NCBI GenBank assembly: GCA_030418115.1 | Contig: JAUHQD010000007.1 | Span: 1-64,000 of the forward strand | Length of the DNA: 64,000 bases | Origin: Alteromonadaceae bacterium BrNp21-10 | GTDB lineage: Bacteria; Pseudomonadota; Gammaproteobacteria; Enterobacterales; Alteromonadaceae | Direction of reading: 5' to 3' | Part shown: in pieces, positions 1-8,221 of the stretch | How positions within the stretch are numbered: position 1 is the first letter of the stretch | Layout: every line of letters begins with the position of its first letter | The notes under the pieces: model-generated | Database searches by the model: none | What the model saw: only the letters and a program-made list of their open reading frames with translations | Told to the model about the DNA's origin: nothing | Program-made: the position numbers and the translations under genes

Positions 1-1
1 G

Positions 2-112
2 GGATTTTACCAGCTACCACCACGTAGGGAGGAAAGAGCTTACCCAAGATGGATAAAGCCCAAAGCAAGTCGATACCCCCACAAACAGAAAAATGCCAGT
101 CAGCTTAACTGA
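2..112 (+). pseudogene. C-terminal tail of a probable IS4-family transposase (cut by window edge)
   Basis: An open frame enters from the left edge and ends at TGA 110-112, giving about 36 residues rich in Arg, Lys and Pro. The stretch LPPRREERAYPRWIKPKASR resembles the basic C-terminal tail of IS4-type DDE transposases, which typically carry an R-x-Y-P-R motif followed by K-x-K-x-S-x-Y-P. The catalytic DDE region would lie outside the window, so I cannot tell whether the element is intact. The stop codon sits inside a perfect hairpin. Family call rests on tail resemblance only. Confidence 0.5.
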
Positions 113-120
113 CTGGCATT
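92..120 (+). terminator. Perfect 12-bp hairpin at transposase stop
   Basis: AATGCCAGTCAG (92-103) pairs perfectly with CTGACTGGCATT (109-120) across a CTTAA loop. The transposase stop codon lies within it, and a short GCCAACTGGC palindrome followed by a T run (about 122-140) comes just after. It is most likely a transcription terminator for the IS gene; it could also be part of the element's end structure. Confidence 0.5.
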
Positions 121-301
121 AGCCAACTGGCCCTTTTTTATTGCTCCATTTTAATTAACATCAGTTCGACATTTTTTATTCCGAACTGAGGTTACTTAAT
201 TTTTAGTATTTATGGCTAATTTCTTAAGCTCAGTATTATGCGTTATTATGAAAGGAAGCGCTGACACAGCATAAAGCAGTCAGGCTTGTTTGAGAATTTG
301 T

Positions 302-550
302 ATGCAACAAATTGAAATCTTCGAAATCCAAAGCCCCTGTATTGGTGTTTGCCAGTCTGGGCCTAATGGCAACTGTCTTGGCTGTTTTCGCAGTCGCGAC
401 GAGCGCTTGCATTGGACGAAATTAGAAGATGGCGTAAAACGTACAATCATCAAAGCTTGCGCAGTGCGTAAACGCCGTGCAAGCCAAACGAAAAACAAAA
501 AAGGCATTGTACAATCCATCAATCCCCAACAATCGTTATGGGATGAGTAA
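302..550 (+). CDS. DUF1289 family protein
   Basis: This small protein of about 82 residues has the four-cysteine signature of DUF1289: C-x3-C near the N-terminus, then C-x2-C in CIGVCQSGPNGNCLGC, followed by RSRDERLHW. The spacing suggests a small metal- or Fe-S-binding fold, but the family function is not established. The C-terminus is Lys/Arg-rich. A TTG at 290 would add four codons; the ATG at 302 is preferred because neither site has a clear Shine-Dalgarno sequence. It stands alone between the IS remnant and a convergent lipoprotein gene. Confidence 0.8.
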   Translation: MQQIEIFEIQSPCIGVCQSGPNGNCLGCFRSRDERLHWTKLEDGVKRTIIKACAVRKRRASQTKNKKGIVQSINPQQSLWDE

Positions 551-572
551 TTTATTCCTGGTTCAGGTTAAT

Positions 573-1277
573 TTAACTCTTTGTTAAAGCCTCACTCCGT
601 AATTTTTGCAAATCTTGGTGTAAATGTTGTAACCAGTTTTTAAACGCACGGCGCCATGCCAGCATCTGATTCTGTTTGGTATTGCGAGAGAAGGCATAGC
701 TGCCTGCAATAATGGTGGATAAATTGATTTTATCTTCAATAACGGCAATAAGCTCACCGGTTTGTGAGTGCGCTAAAACGGCTTGAATACTGGCGATGCC
801 AAAACTGTTATAGCTGGTATCGACAATAGTGTCATCATCCATACTGCCGTGACGACTGGCGGTGGGGTTAAATTGCATCAGTCGAAATTCTACTGCTAAT
901 ACGTCGTCATTGCCGATATGGGTACTTTGCAGTATTTTTGGGTCTGAAAAGACATCTTTAGCCATCTTATCGAAGGTTTCTGCAATCTCAAATACATCTT
1001 CCGCTTCAGCACTGTACCAACTGCGATTTATTTTATTGTCGTTGGTGGGAGGAATAACCATCCGCTCAACATTCATTTTAAATAGCATGACTTTATTAAA
1101 CGCTTTAAAGGCATCCCGTGATGTCACCAGAAAACGGGACGAATGGGTATCGTTTAACTGATACATCATCGGGGCATTCTCTTTAGCGATTGCTACAGGA
1201 GTATCCTCCGTGCTTTGGCATCCACTAAGTGTGAGTATCAGAAGTATCGTAGCGTTTAATAGTCTAAATTTATTCAT
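573..1277 (-). CDS. Putative outer-membrane lipoprotein, DUF3313-like
   Basis: The 234-residue product starts with a lipoprotein signal peptide: Lys/Arg, a hydrophobic stretch, then the lipobox LSGC with Cys20. The mature part has alternating beta-type stretches and a late segment (AHSQTGELIAVIEDK) like that of DUF3313-type lipoproteins, where a TGELI core recurs. It is transcribed leftward, alone, with the esterase operon ending upstream. Function unknown; the family assignment is tentative, the lipoprotein nature is well supported. Confidence 0.55.
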   Translation of the reverse strand: MNKFRLLNATILLILTLSGCQSTEDTPVAIAKENAPMMYQLNDTHSSRFLVTSRDAFKAFNKVMLFKMNVERMVIPPTNDNKINRSWYSAEAEDVFEIAETFDKMAKDVFSDPKILQSTHIGNDDVLAVEFRLMQFNPTASRHGSMDDDTIVDTSYNSFGIASIQAVLAHSQTGELIAVIEDKINLSTIIAGSYAFSRNTKQNQMLAWRRAFKNWLQHLHQDLQKLRSEALTKS

Positions 1278-1317
1278 TATCTAGGGCTTTCCAAATTTTA
1301 TTTATAGCTCAATACGA

Positions 1318-2427
1318 CTAGGGGACTTTGGTGTAAGTTGATGTTTGTCCGTATCGATGTATCTGTGCGCCGGTAATTTCCATTGCTGTATTTTGCACTA
1401 AATCGAGTTGAAAGAATTGTCCAATTTGATAAAAGTGTGTGGCGTCGGCCGCGGCTAATTTAAGTACATTATTAGCATCGGGGAAAACCGCCATTATCTT
1501 GCCTTCTTCGACCATTAACTCAAAGGCATGTTGATGTTGGCTGTCTTGATAAGTACCGCTAGCTGCCTGTAATTGGGTATCGGTTAGCGCAATATTGGGC
1601 TTTTGAAATACATATTGAAGCCCGCGGGTATTGCCATCGGCTTTGACTCCTGAATGTCCGGCACCTGCGACTACATGATTTTTCCAGGTCAGGTTAGGAT
1701 AATTTTGAGTTTGTAAAAACGCGGCAAAATTAAGCACAGGCTGATACAGACCTTCTAACTCAGCAACGGGCATAAACAAGCGCATAGTGTGCTCTGCTGC
1801 GCGCTGCTTGAACCCTTCACTGTATTGGGAAAGCGAATTGTTATCCCAAGTTACCGCTGGACTGCTGGGGATATAATTGTTGAATAATTGTGGCTGTTGA
1901 AACATCGCATACAGGGTAAATAATCCTCCTAAGGAACTACCCATCAGAGTGCGATTATCGTTGGCTCGATAATGAGTTTCTACATAAGGCACTAATTCAC
2001 TTTGAATAAATTGTAGAAACTTGTCTGCACCACCAGCCATACCTATTTGATTAATATCGGTGGGGGTAAAATCACGACGACGAAGAATATTCGGATCGGG
2101 ATCTTTACCGCCCCAAGTAATTCCCACAATAATAACTTCGGGTACAAAACCATCGAAATACTGTTCCCCATAAATGGAGCTGACTAATGGGAAATCCCAT
2201 TGCGCATCCAGTAAGAAAACCACGGGATATTGCTTATCTGACTGATGATAACTAGCGGGAAAATTAATCAGTAATTTGTATTGCTGATCGACAATAGTTG
2301 ATTGCAGGGTATCAGTTTGGGTTCCCGGAATGACGACTTCGGTTACCTCTGCAGGCGAGGAATTGAGTGATTGCTGTGTACAAGCGCTAAGTAATCCAGC
2401 AATTAAAAAGTAAGCGAGGGTTTTCAT
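1318..2427 (-). CDS. Secreted lipoprotein esterase, alpha/beta hydrolase (putative esterase D/Fes family)
   Basis: The 369-residue protein has a lipobox ending at Cys16 (LLSAC) and an alpha/beta-hydrolase domain at roughly 35-265. The nucleophile elbow is GSSLGG with Ser165; His258 in GAGHSG is a likely catalytic histidine. The fold is of the putative-esterase type that includes ferri-siderophore, acetyl-xylan and feruloyl esterases. About 90 C-terminal residues look like a small beta domain of DUF3471 type (SGTYQD, then EEGKIMAVF). It is last in the operon with the PmoA-like and cupin genes, 29 bp after the former, suggesting a role on the same plant- or algal-derived substrate. Substrate cannot be read from sequence. 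Confidence 0.7.
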   Translation of the reverse strand: MKTLAYFLIAGLLSACTQQSLNSSPAEVTEVVIPGTQTDTLQSTIVDQQYKLLINFPASYHQSDKQYPVVFLLDAQWDFPLVSSIYGEQYFDGFVPEVIIVGITWGGKDPDPNILRRRDFTPTDINQIGMAGGADKFLQFIQSELVPYVETHYRANDNRTLMGSSLGGLFTLYAMFQQPQLFNNYIPSSPAVTWDNNSLSQYSEGFKQRAAEHTMRLFMPVAELEGLYQPVLNFAAFLQTQNYPNLTWKNHVVAGAGHSGVKADGNTRGLQYVFQKPNIALTDTQLQAASGTYQDSQHQHAFELMVEEGKIMAVFPDANNVLKLAAADATHFYQIGQFFQLDLVQNTAMEITGAQIHRYGQTSTYTKVP

Positions 2428-2456
2428 TACCGTTCCTTGTTAATTCTGATTAGACA

Positions 2457-3449
2457 TTATTTATTTAACGCTTTCACGGAGGCGAAATCTTGCCAATAAG
2501 ACTCCGCTTGTTTATCGCTTAACTGCTGGTTGTATACCACTAAGCGATAATTTAGATAATAGACTTCACCGAGCTTTATTACCCAGTCTTGATTTTTTGT
2601 GGTGGCAAAGTTAGCAAATACTTGGCCTTGTTCGTTGTAGCCTAGTGGCCAGATACGTAAAGGCTCAGGATGATGCACGTTACTTGGATGTGACATGACT
2701 AACATACCAGCGTAATCGTTTTGTAATTCCCCATCGATCAAAAACCAGCGACCGCTACTGTTGTCGGCATTTGCTCGGGTTTTACCTTCCGAGGTTAATA
2801 CGCGGCTATTGCTTTCATTCCATAGCTCGGTTGCTCTCCAGCTAAAGCCGCCATAACGGTGTTGCTTTAAGGTGACATTAGCATCGACAGCTGTTAATCG
2901 GATGGCAATATCAACAATATATTTATCGGCTTCTGTTGGCGTATAAATACGAATGCGTTGTTGTTCATTCAAAATTGGCTTTTGCACTCCGTCCGGCAGA
3001 AATTGCAAATGTTGATGCAAGGCCGTCAGTTGTGCATATTCCGCCGATACTGTTTTGTTGAGGATACGCTCAAATTTAACCGTACCTTGCCCTTCACCCA
3101 GATTCCAAAAATCTAAGGTTTGTCCTTGATATTCAATTTTGGTCCATGGATTCCAGATACCATAATGGTGGTAATGGTCTGAGGGCTGAATTTGAGTAAG
3201 TGCATGGCCGTTTGGCGACCATAAGGGATGGATAAAGCCACTGCGCGAAAATATGGGGTCAATACCTTCTGGGACTTTCGCCATTCCATAATGGTATGCC
3301 AGTAGTGGTTTATCCCCTAACTGAAAAATAAGACTCTGTGAATCATCTTTTAATTGTAACTTATGGGTATCCGCGAACAGTGTGCCACTAATCAATAGCG
3401 TAATACTGAGTGTGCAAATTGTTGCTTTAGATAATAGCCGCCTTATCAT
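2457..3449 (-). CDS. PmoA-like (DUF6807) secreted protein
   Basis: The 330-residue product has a Sec signal peptide (about 1-26, ending near LFADT) and a beta-sandwich-type body with the HYHHYGIWNPWTK signature characteristic of the family labelled PmoA-like/DUF6807. That name comes from a database label and does not imply methane oxidation. Family members occur in carbohydrate-utilisation loci of marine bacteria and Bacteroidetes. The ATG overlaps the upstream cupin gene's stop by 4 bp (3446-3449), so translation is probably coupled. The conserved His/Trp/Asp residues suggest a sugar- or metal-binding site, but the reaction is unknown. Confidence 0.75.
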   Translation of the reverse strand: MIRRLLSKATICTLSITLLISGTLFADTHKLQLKDDSQSLIFQLGDKPLLAYHYGMAKVPEGIDPIFSRSGFIHPLWSPNGHALTQIQPSDHYHHYGIWNPWTKIEYQGQTLDFWNLGEGQGTVKFERILNKTVSAEYAQLTALHQHLQFLPDGVQKPILNEQQRIRIYTPTEADKYIVDIAIRLTAVDANVTLKQHRYGGFSWRATELWNESNSRVLTSEGKTRANADNSSGRWFLIDGELQNDYAGMLVMSHPSNVHHPEPLRIWPLGYNEQGQVFANFATTKNQDWVIKLGEVYYLNYRLVVYNQQLSDKQAESYWQDFASVKALNK

Positions 3450-4204
3450 GGCGCCTTATTCCAAAATTGAAAGGCAAAGTATTGCGTTTCACCTGCCCCA
3501 GTATTATTAAGAGAATGCGGCACCATTGACTCTAGAAATACCACATCTCCGGCTTTAGCAGATACGTTCTTGTCGCCAATTTGCATAACCACTTCGCCTT
3601 TCATCATAACAACGAATTCTTCCGCACCGTGGGTGTGTAACGCGTGGTTGGTTAAGCCTTCATTTAATGTGGAAACATGCATTTCAAAGGAATCGAATGC
3701 CGAAGTGGGTTGATTAAAAAAATCCCGACGACCGCCGATATCAGAAGCATTGAATTTTACGTCATTCCAATTGATGACAAAGGCATTGTGTGCGGTTGCA
3801 TTCGGTTTTTGCGCATACTCAAAAAGATAGTAAGTTACAGGCTGGGCAGTGGTATTGGCTAACTGCACTTTATCCGTTTTGTTAAAGACCATCACACTAC
3901 CATCACTTACCTGTTGTAACTGACTATTGAGTTTTATGCTAAGTGTGCCACTTTTAACTATAAGTAATGTTTCACCGCTAGTATTTTTGAGATTATCAAA
4001 GCTAGAATGTGCCGCTAATGATTGGGCAGTAAGATGCAACTTTTGTATATCTTTACCGCTACCGGTTAACAGTTTTTGCTGCCAGCTATCAGCATTTTGT
4101 GTTGAGTTGGCCTGTGGCCAAGAAAGGGCGGCAGAACTTAAAGTTTGACCGGCGTGAGTAATAACACTAGTAAGTATAAGTGCAATAAAAGTAATGAAAC
4201 GCAT
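3446..4204 (-). CDS. Secreted bicupin protein
   Basis: A 252-residue protein with a signal peptide (about 1-18, THA-G). The C-terminal half carries a classical cupin: motif 1 HALHTHGAEEFVVMMKGEV supplies the H-x-H-x(3)-E ligands, and motif 2 GDVVFLESMVPHSLNN supplies the last histidine. The N-terminal half resembles a second cupin that has lost its histidines, as in the ureidoglycine aminohydrolase-like two-domain architecture. Periplasmic location and operon with PmoA-like and esterase genes point to a carbohydrate- or aromatic-related enzyme or binding protein; no reaction can be named. Confidence 0.7.
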   Translation of the reverse strand: MRFITFIALILTSVITHAGQTLSSAALSWPQANSTQNADSWQQKLLTGSGKDIQKLHLTAQSLAAHSSFDNLKNTSGETLLIVKSGTLSIKLNSQLQQVSDGSVMVFNKTDKVQLANTTAQPVTYYLFEYAQKPNATAHNAFVINWNDVKFNASDIGGRRDFFNQPTSAFDSFEMHVSTLNEGLTNHALHTHGAEEFVVMMKGEVVMQIGDKNVSAKAGDVVFLESMVPHSLNNTGAGETQYFAFQFWNKAP

Positions 4205-4405
4205 GATGTTAGCCTGTGATTAAATAAACAGTCAGCAGCCTAACAGAGGCGATATCCACTTAACAATTGCTTAACATTGATTATTTGCGAATAGCTATAA
4301 AACGCAAAAAGGTTAATAAAATCTGTAAATTAGAAGTTTTTTTGTTTATCGTCTATTCTAGAAATAGTCTAGGATTAACAATCTAGAATTGAATATGGAA
4401 TCTGC

Positions 4406-5251
4406 ATGCAAGCTATTGATTATGCCAAAAGTGTAACGGAATCATTTTCGCTCCCAGACGCTTGTACGCGTATAAAGGAATTACTTAATGATGATCGCTC
4501 GACCATAGATGATATTGCTGCGGTGATATCTCTTGATCCATCGTTGAGTATCAAACTGTTAAAATTGGCCAATAGCGCGATTTATAATTTTCCTTCAACG
4601 ACTAATACTATCAGCAAAGCCGTGCATGTTATTGGTGGCCAAGCCATTTATAGCTTGGTGATGACCGAAACAGCCACCTCGGCATTTAAGCATTTTGAAA
4701 ATAATGCCATTGATTTAGAACGCTTCTGGCAACAAAGTGTGTATTGCAGTTTAATTGCTAAGCAATTAGCGGCGCAGGCCAAAATTAAAGATGTAGAACG
4801 TTATTTTCTATTGGGCTTACTGCATAACTTTGGTGAGTTAGCAGTAGCGGTAAGGCATCCCGAGTTGGCGAGTAAATGCGAGCAATACGATATTAAAACC
4901 TTGCCTTGGGTGCAACAAAAGAAAGTGCTAGGTTTTACCTATGCGGATATAGGTAGTGAAATTCTTAAATTATGGAATTTACCCGAAAACTTATATCGCC
5001 CTATTGCCGATCAAAATGATTTAACCGCGGCCATGGATTGTAAAGACACCGCCATCTTGAATGCTGCAATTCGTATTGCCTTGTCGGTGGTGCACACCAA
5101 TAAGTTTTCGCTCACCCATATTCTTAATCCTGAAATTATCAAAAATTTCAACTTGGTGGATTCGGATGTTGTCGAAGCCACTCAATATTCACGTTTAGAG
5201 GCTTACAATATTTTGGTATTAATGAATCCGGAGTTATTTATGATCCCTTAG
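4406..5251 (+). CDS. HDOD domain signalling protein
   Basis: The 281-residue cytosolic protein matches an HDOD domain over about 10-210: the DPSLSIKLLKLANSA segment and the LLGLLHNFGELA helix are typical. At the position of the HD dyad the sequence is His140-Asn141, and the rest of the metal-binding HD set is absent, as is usual for HDOD proteins, which lack phosphohydrolase activity and act as signalling scaffolds. It is monocistronic, between the divergent cupin operon and acnB. Partner unknown. Confidence 0.8.
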   Translation: MQAIDYAKSVTESFSLPDACTRIKELLNDDRSTIDDIAAVISLDPSLSIKLLKLANSAIYNFPSTTNTISKAVHVIGGQAIYSLVMTETATSAFKHFENNAIDLERFWQQSVYCSLIAKQLAAQAKIKDVERYFLLGLLHNFGELAVAVRHPELASKCEQYDIKTLPWVQQKKVLGFTYADIGSEILKLWNLPENLYRPIADQNDLTAAMDCKDTAILNAAIRIALSVVHTNKFSLTHILNPEIIKNFNLVDSDVVEATQYSRLEAYNILVLMNPELFMIP

Positions 5252-5516
5252 GGGGTAAGCAAAATAATTGTAAAAAGGCCTATTTTGCTAGATGAGAACT
5301 ACTATCATTTATTATATTTATTAAAATTTCACCAACATCACTCAAATCTATAATGGCTATAAATAAACTAAACCATTGATCGTTGTTAATTTTCCTATAG
5401 CGCCATTATAATTGGGCGTTCTTATCTCGTTCCCTAAATCACTGATATTTGCTGGTTTAGGTATATACTAAAAGACTTAATTCAGAACTTTTGTTGTCAA
5501 CCAAGAGGACAATATA

Positions 5517-8129
5517 GTGTTAGAAGCTTATCGCCAACACGTTGCAGAACGTGCCGAAGAAGGTGTTCCACCGAAACCGCTAAATGCAGACCAAGTAGCC
5601 GGTTTAGTTGAACTATTAAAAAATCCACCTGCGGGTGAAGAAGAATTCTTAGTTGAGTTACTTTCCGAGCGAGTTCCTCCCGGTGTTGATGAAGCGGCTT
5701 ATGTAAAAGCCGGTTTTCTTAGCGCCATCGTGAATGGAGAAGCCACTTCACCGTTAATTTCAAACGATGCTGCCATTCAATTGCTCGGCAACATGCACGG
5801 TGGTTACAACATTATTACCTTAGTTGAAGCCTTAGATAATGCTGAATTGGCCGAATTAGCCGCTGAAGAACTGAAGCACACATTGCTAATGTTCGATGCC
5901 TTCCATGATGTGGAAGAAAAAGCTCGTGCTGGAAATAAATACGCACAAGAAGTGTTAGAAAGCTGGGCCGAAGGCGAGTGGTTTACTGCACGTCCTGATA
6001 TTCCTGAAAAAATCACCGCAACGGTATTTAAAGTTACCGGTGAAACCAACACCGATGACTTATCTCCTGCGCCAGATGCATGGTCCCGTCCTGATATCCC
6101 ATTACATGCTCGCGCCGCTTATAAAATGACCCGTGACGGCTTAACACCTGAAAAACACGGCGAAGTTGGTCCATTAGCGCAAATCGAAGAAATGAAAGCC
6201 AAGGGTCATCCTGTTGCTTTTGTGGGTGATGTGGTTGGTACTGGTTCTTCACGTAAATCTGCCACTAACTCAGTGTTATGGTTTTTCGGTGATGATTTAC
6301 CGGGTGTACCTAACAAACGTGGTGGTGGTATTTGTATTGGCTCTAAAGTGGCGCCGATTTTCTACAACACTATGGAAGATGCAGGTGCCTTGGTATTTGA
6401 AGCCGATGTTGAACAAATGAACATGGGTGATGTGATTGAAATTTTACCGTTTGAAGGTGTGATCAAAAATGCCGACAGTGGTGATGTGATAGCCGAATAC
6501 GCCTATAAGTCAGATGTATTGTTAGACGAAGTGCGTGCCGGTGGCCGTATTAATTTAATTATCGGTCGTGGTTTAACCGACAAAGCGCGTGAGTCTTTAG
6601 GTTTAGGTGCGTCGGATTTATTCCGCAAACCTGACCAACCTGCTGATACGGGTAAAGGTTATACCCTTGCCCAGAAAATGGTTGGTAAAGCTTGTGGTGT
6701 TGAAGGTATTCGCCCAGGTACTTATTGTGAGCCGAAAATGACCACAGTAGGATCCCAAGATACAACCGGTCCAATGACCCGTGATGAATTGAAAGATTTA
6801 GCTTGTTTAGGTTTCTCTGCCGATTTAACCATGCAGTCATTCTGTCATACAGCGGCTTACCCTAAGCCGGTGGATGTTGAAACACAGCATACATTGCCTG
6901 ATTTCATTATGAACCGTGGTGGTGTGAGCTTGCGTCCCGGTGACGGTATTATCCATAGTTGGTTAAACCGTATGTTGTTACCCGATACCGTTGGTACCGG
7001 TGGTGACTCACATACTCGTTTCCCTCTAGGTATTTCATTCCCTGCTGGTTCTGGTTTGGTGGCATTTGCTGCTGCTACCGGTGTTATGCCGTTAGATATG
7101 CCTGAGTCAATTTTGGTGCGCTTTAAAGGTGAAATGCAGCCTGGTATCACCTTACGTGACTTAGTTCATGCAATTCCTTTATATGCGATTAAAGCGGGCT
7201 TATTGACTGTTGTTAAAAAAGGTAAGGTCAATGCCTTCTCTGGTCAAATCCTAGAAATTGAAGGGGTTGAAAACCTAACTGTAGAGCAAGCCTTTGAATT
7301 GTCAGATGCATCCGCAGAGCGTTCTGCTGCTGGTTGTACGGTGAAGTTATCGGAAGAATCTATTAGCGAATACTTACGCTCGAACATCACCATGCTACGT
7401 TGGATGATCAACGAAGGTTATGGCGATCCGCGTACCCTTCAGCGCCGTGCGTTGAAAATGGAAGAGTGGTTAGCTAATCCGCAGTTAATGACTGCCGATG
7501 CCGATGCCGAATATAAAGAAATCATCGAAATCGACATGTCGGAGATCAAAGAGCCAATCGTTTGTTGTCCGAATGACCCAGATGATGCCAAAACCTTATC
7601 TGAAGTTGCTGGTGATAAAGTTGACGAAGTCTTCATTGGTTCTTGTATGACCAACATCGGTCACTTCCGCGCTGCCGGTAAATTACTTGAGCAATACGAA
7701 GGTACGTTACCTACTCGTTTGTGGATGTCGCCACCGACAAAAATGGACGAAGCACAGCTGAAAGAAGAAGGTTATTACAATATCTACGCTAAAGCCGGTG
7801 TACGTACTGAAATGTCCGGTTGTTCTTTGTGTATGGGTAACCAAGCACGTGTGGAGCCCGGTGCTACGGTATTGTCGACTTCTACGCGTAACTTCCCTAA
7901 CCGTTTAGGCGATGGTGCTAATGTATATCTCACTTCTGCTGAATTAGCAGCGGTTGGCGCTATTGTAGGTCACTTACCTACAGCGGAAGAATATATGCAG
8001 TACGCTAGTAAGATTGAATCCATGAGCGCGGACGTGTTCCGTTATCTGAACTTCGATCGTATGGATTCGTTCAAGCAAGCTGAAGAAGAAGCCCAGAAGA
8101 ATATTATTCCTACTTTGAATGTAGCTTAA
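5517..8129 (+). CDS. acnB: Aconitate hydratase B
   Basis: Bifunctional aconitase B / 2-methylisocitrate dehydratase of the TCA cycle; cytosolic. The 870 residues match the usual length of about 865. The N-terminal HEAT-like region and the swivel domain come first, in AcnB order. The [4Fe-4S] ligands are Cys710 (GSCMTN), Cys769 and Cys772 (SGCSLCMGN), numbered as in E. coli AcnB. The start is GTG at 5517, supported by AGAGGA at 5504-5509 with a 7-nt spacer and by the family N-terminus [12 protein letters not shown]. Single-gene unit with a terminator at 8156-8182. Confidence 0.97.
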   Translation: MLEAYRQHVAERAEEGVPPKPLNADQVAGLVELLKNPPAGEEEFLVELLSERVPPGVDEAAYVKAGFLSAIVNGEATSPLISNDAAIQLLGNMHGGYNIITLVEALDNAELAELAAEELKHTLLMFDAFHDVEEKARAGNKYAQEVLESWAEGEWFTARPDIPEKITATVFKVTGETNTDDLSPAPDAWSRPDIPLHARAAYKMTRDGLTPEKHGEVGPLAQIEEMKAKGHPVAFVGDVVGTGSSRKSATNSVLWFFGDDLPGVPNKRGGGICIGSKVAPIFYNTMEDAGALVFEADVEQMNMGDVIEILPFEGVIKNADSGDVIAEYAYKSDVLLDEVRAGGRINLIIGRGLTDKARESLGLGASDLFRKPDQPADTGKGYTLAQKMVGKACGVEGIRPGTYCEPKMTTVGSQDTTGPMTRDELKDLACLGFSADLTMQSFCHTAAYPKPVDVETQHTLPDFIMNRGGVSLRPGDGIIHSWLNRMLLPDTVGTGGDSHTRFPLGISFPAGSGLVAFAAATGVMPLDMPESILVRFKGEMQPGITLRDLVHAIPLYAIKAGLLTVVKKGKVNAFSGQILEIEGVENLTVEQAFELSDASAERSAAGCTVKLSEESISEYLRSNITMLRWMINEGYGDPRTLQRRALKMEEWLANPQLMTADADAEYKEIIEIDMSEIKEPIVCCPNDPDDAKTLSEVAGDKVDEVFIGSCMTNIGHFRAAGKLLEQYEGTLPTRLWMSPPTKMDEAQLKEEGYYNIYAKAGVRTEMSGCSLCMGNQARVEPGATVLSTSTRNFPNRLGDGANVYLTSAELAAVGAIVGHLPTAEEYMQYASKIESMSADVFRYLNFDRMDSFKQAEEEAQKNIIPTLNVA

Positions 8130-8155
8130 TATTTTCTAAGTTTATTTTGAAATTG

Positions 8156-8184
8156 AAAAGCCGGGATTGTATCCCGGCTTTTTT
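8156..8184. terminator. Bidirectional intrinsic terminator between acnB and metE
   Basis: AAAAGCCGGGAT and ATCCCGGCTTTT form a perfect stem across a TGT loop, with a T tract downstream on the plus strand and an A tract upstream that serves the minus strand. It lies between the two convergent stop codons. Confidence 0.85.
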
Positions 8185-8221
8185 ATGTGACTAATTTAAT
8201 TAGAACTCAGATTAATTAACC

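Noticed and set aside
5804-7657. Several open frames antisense to acnB
   Set aside because: They have no ribosome-binding sites and lie wholly inside a clear housekeeping gene; low-complexity Ser/Leu/Pro composition is typical of reverse-strand shadows.
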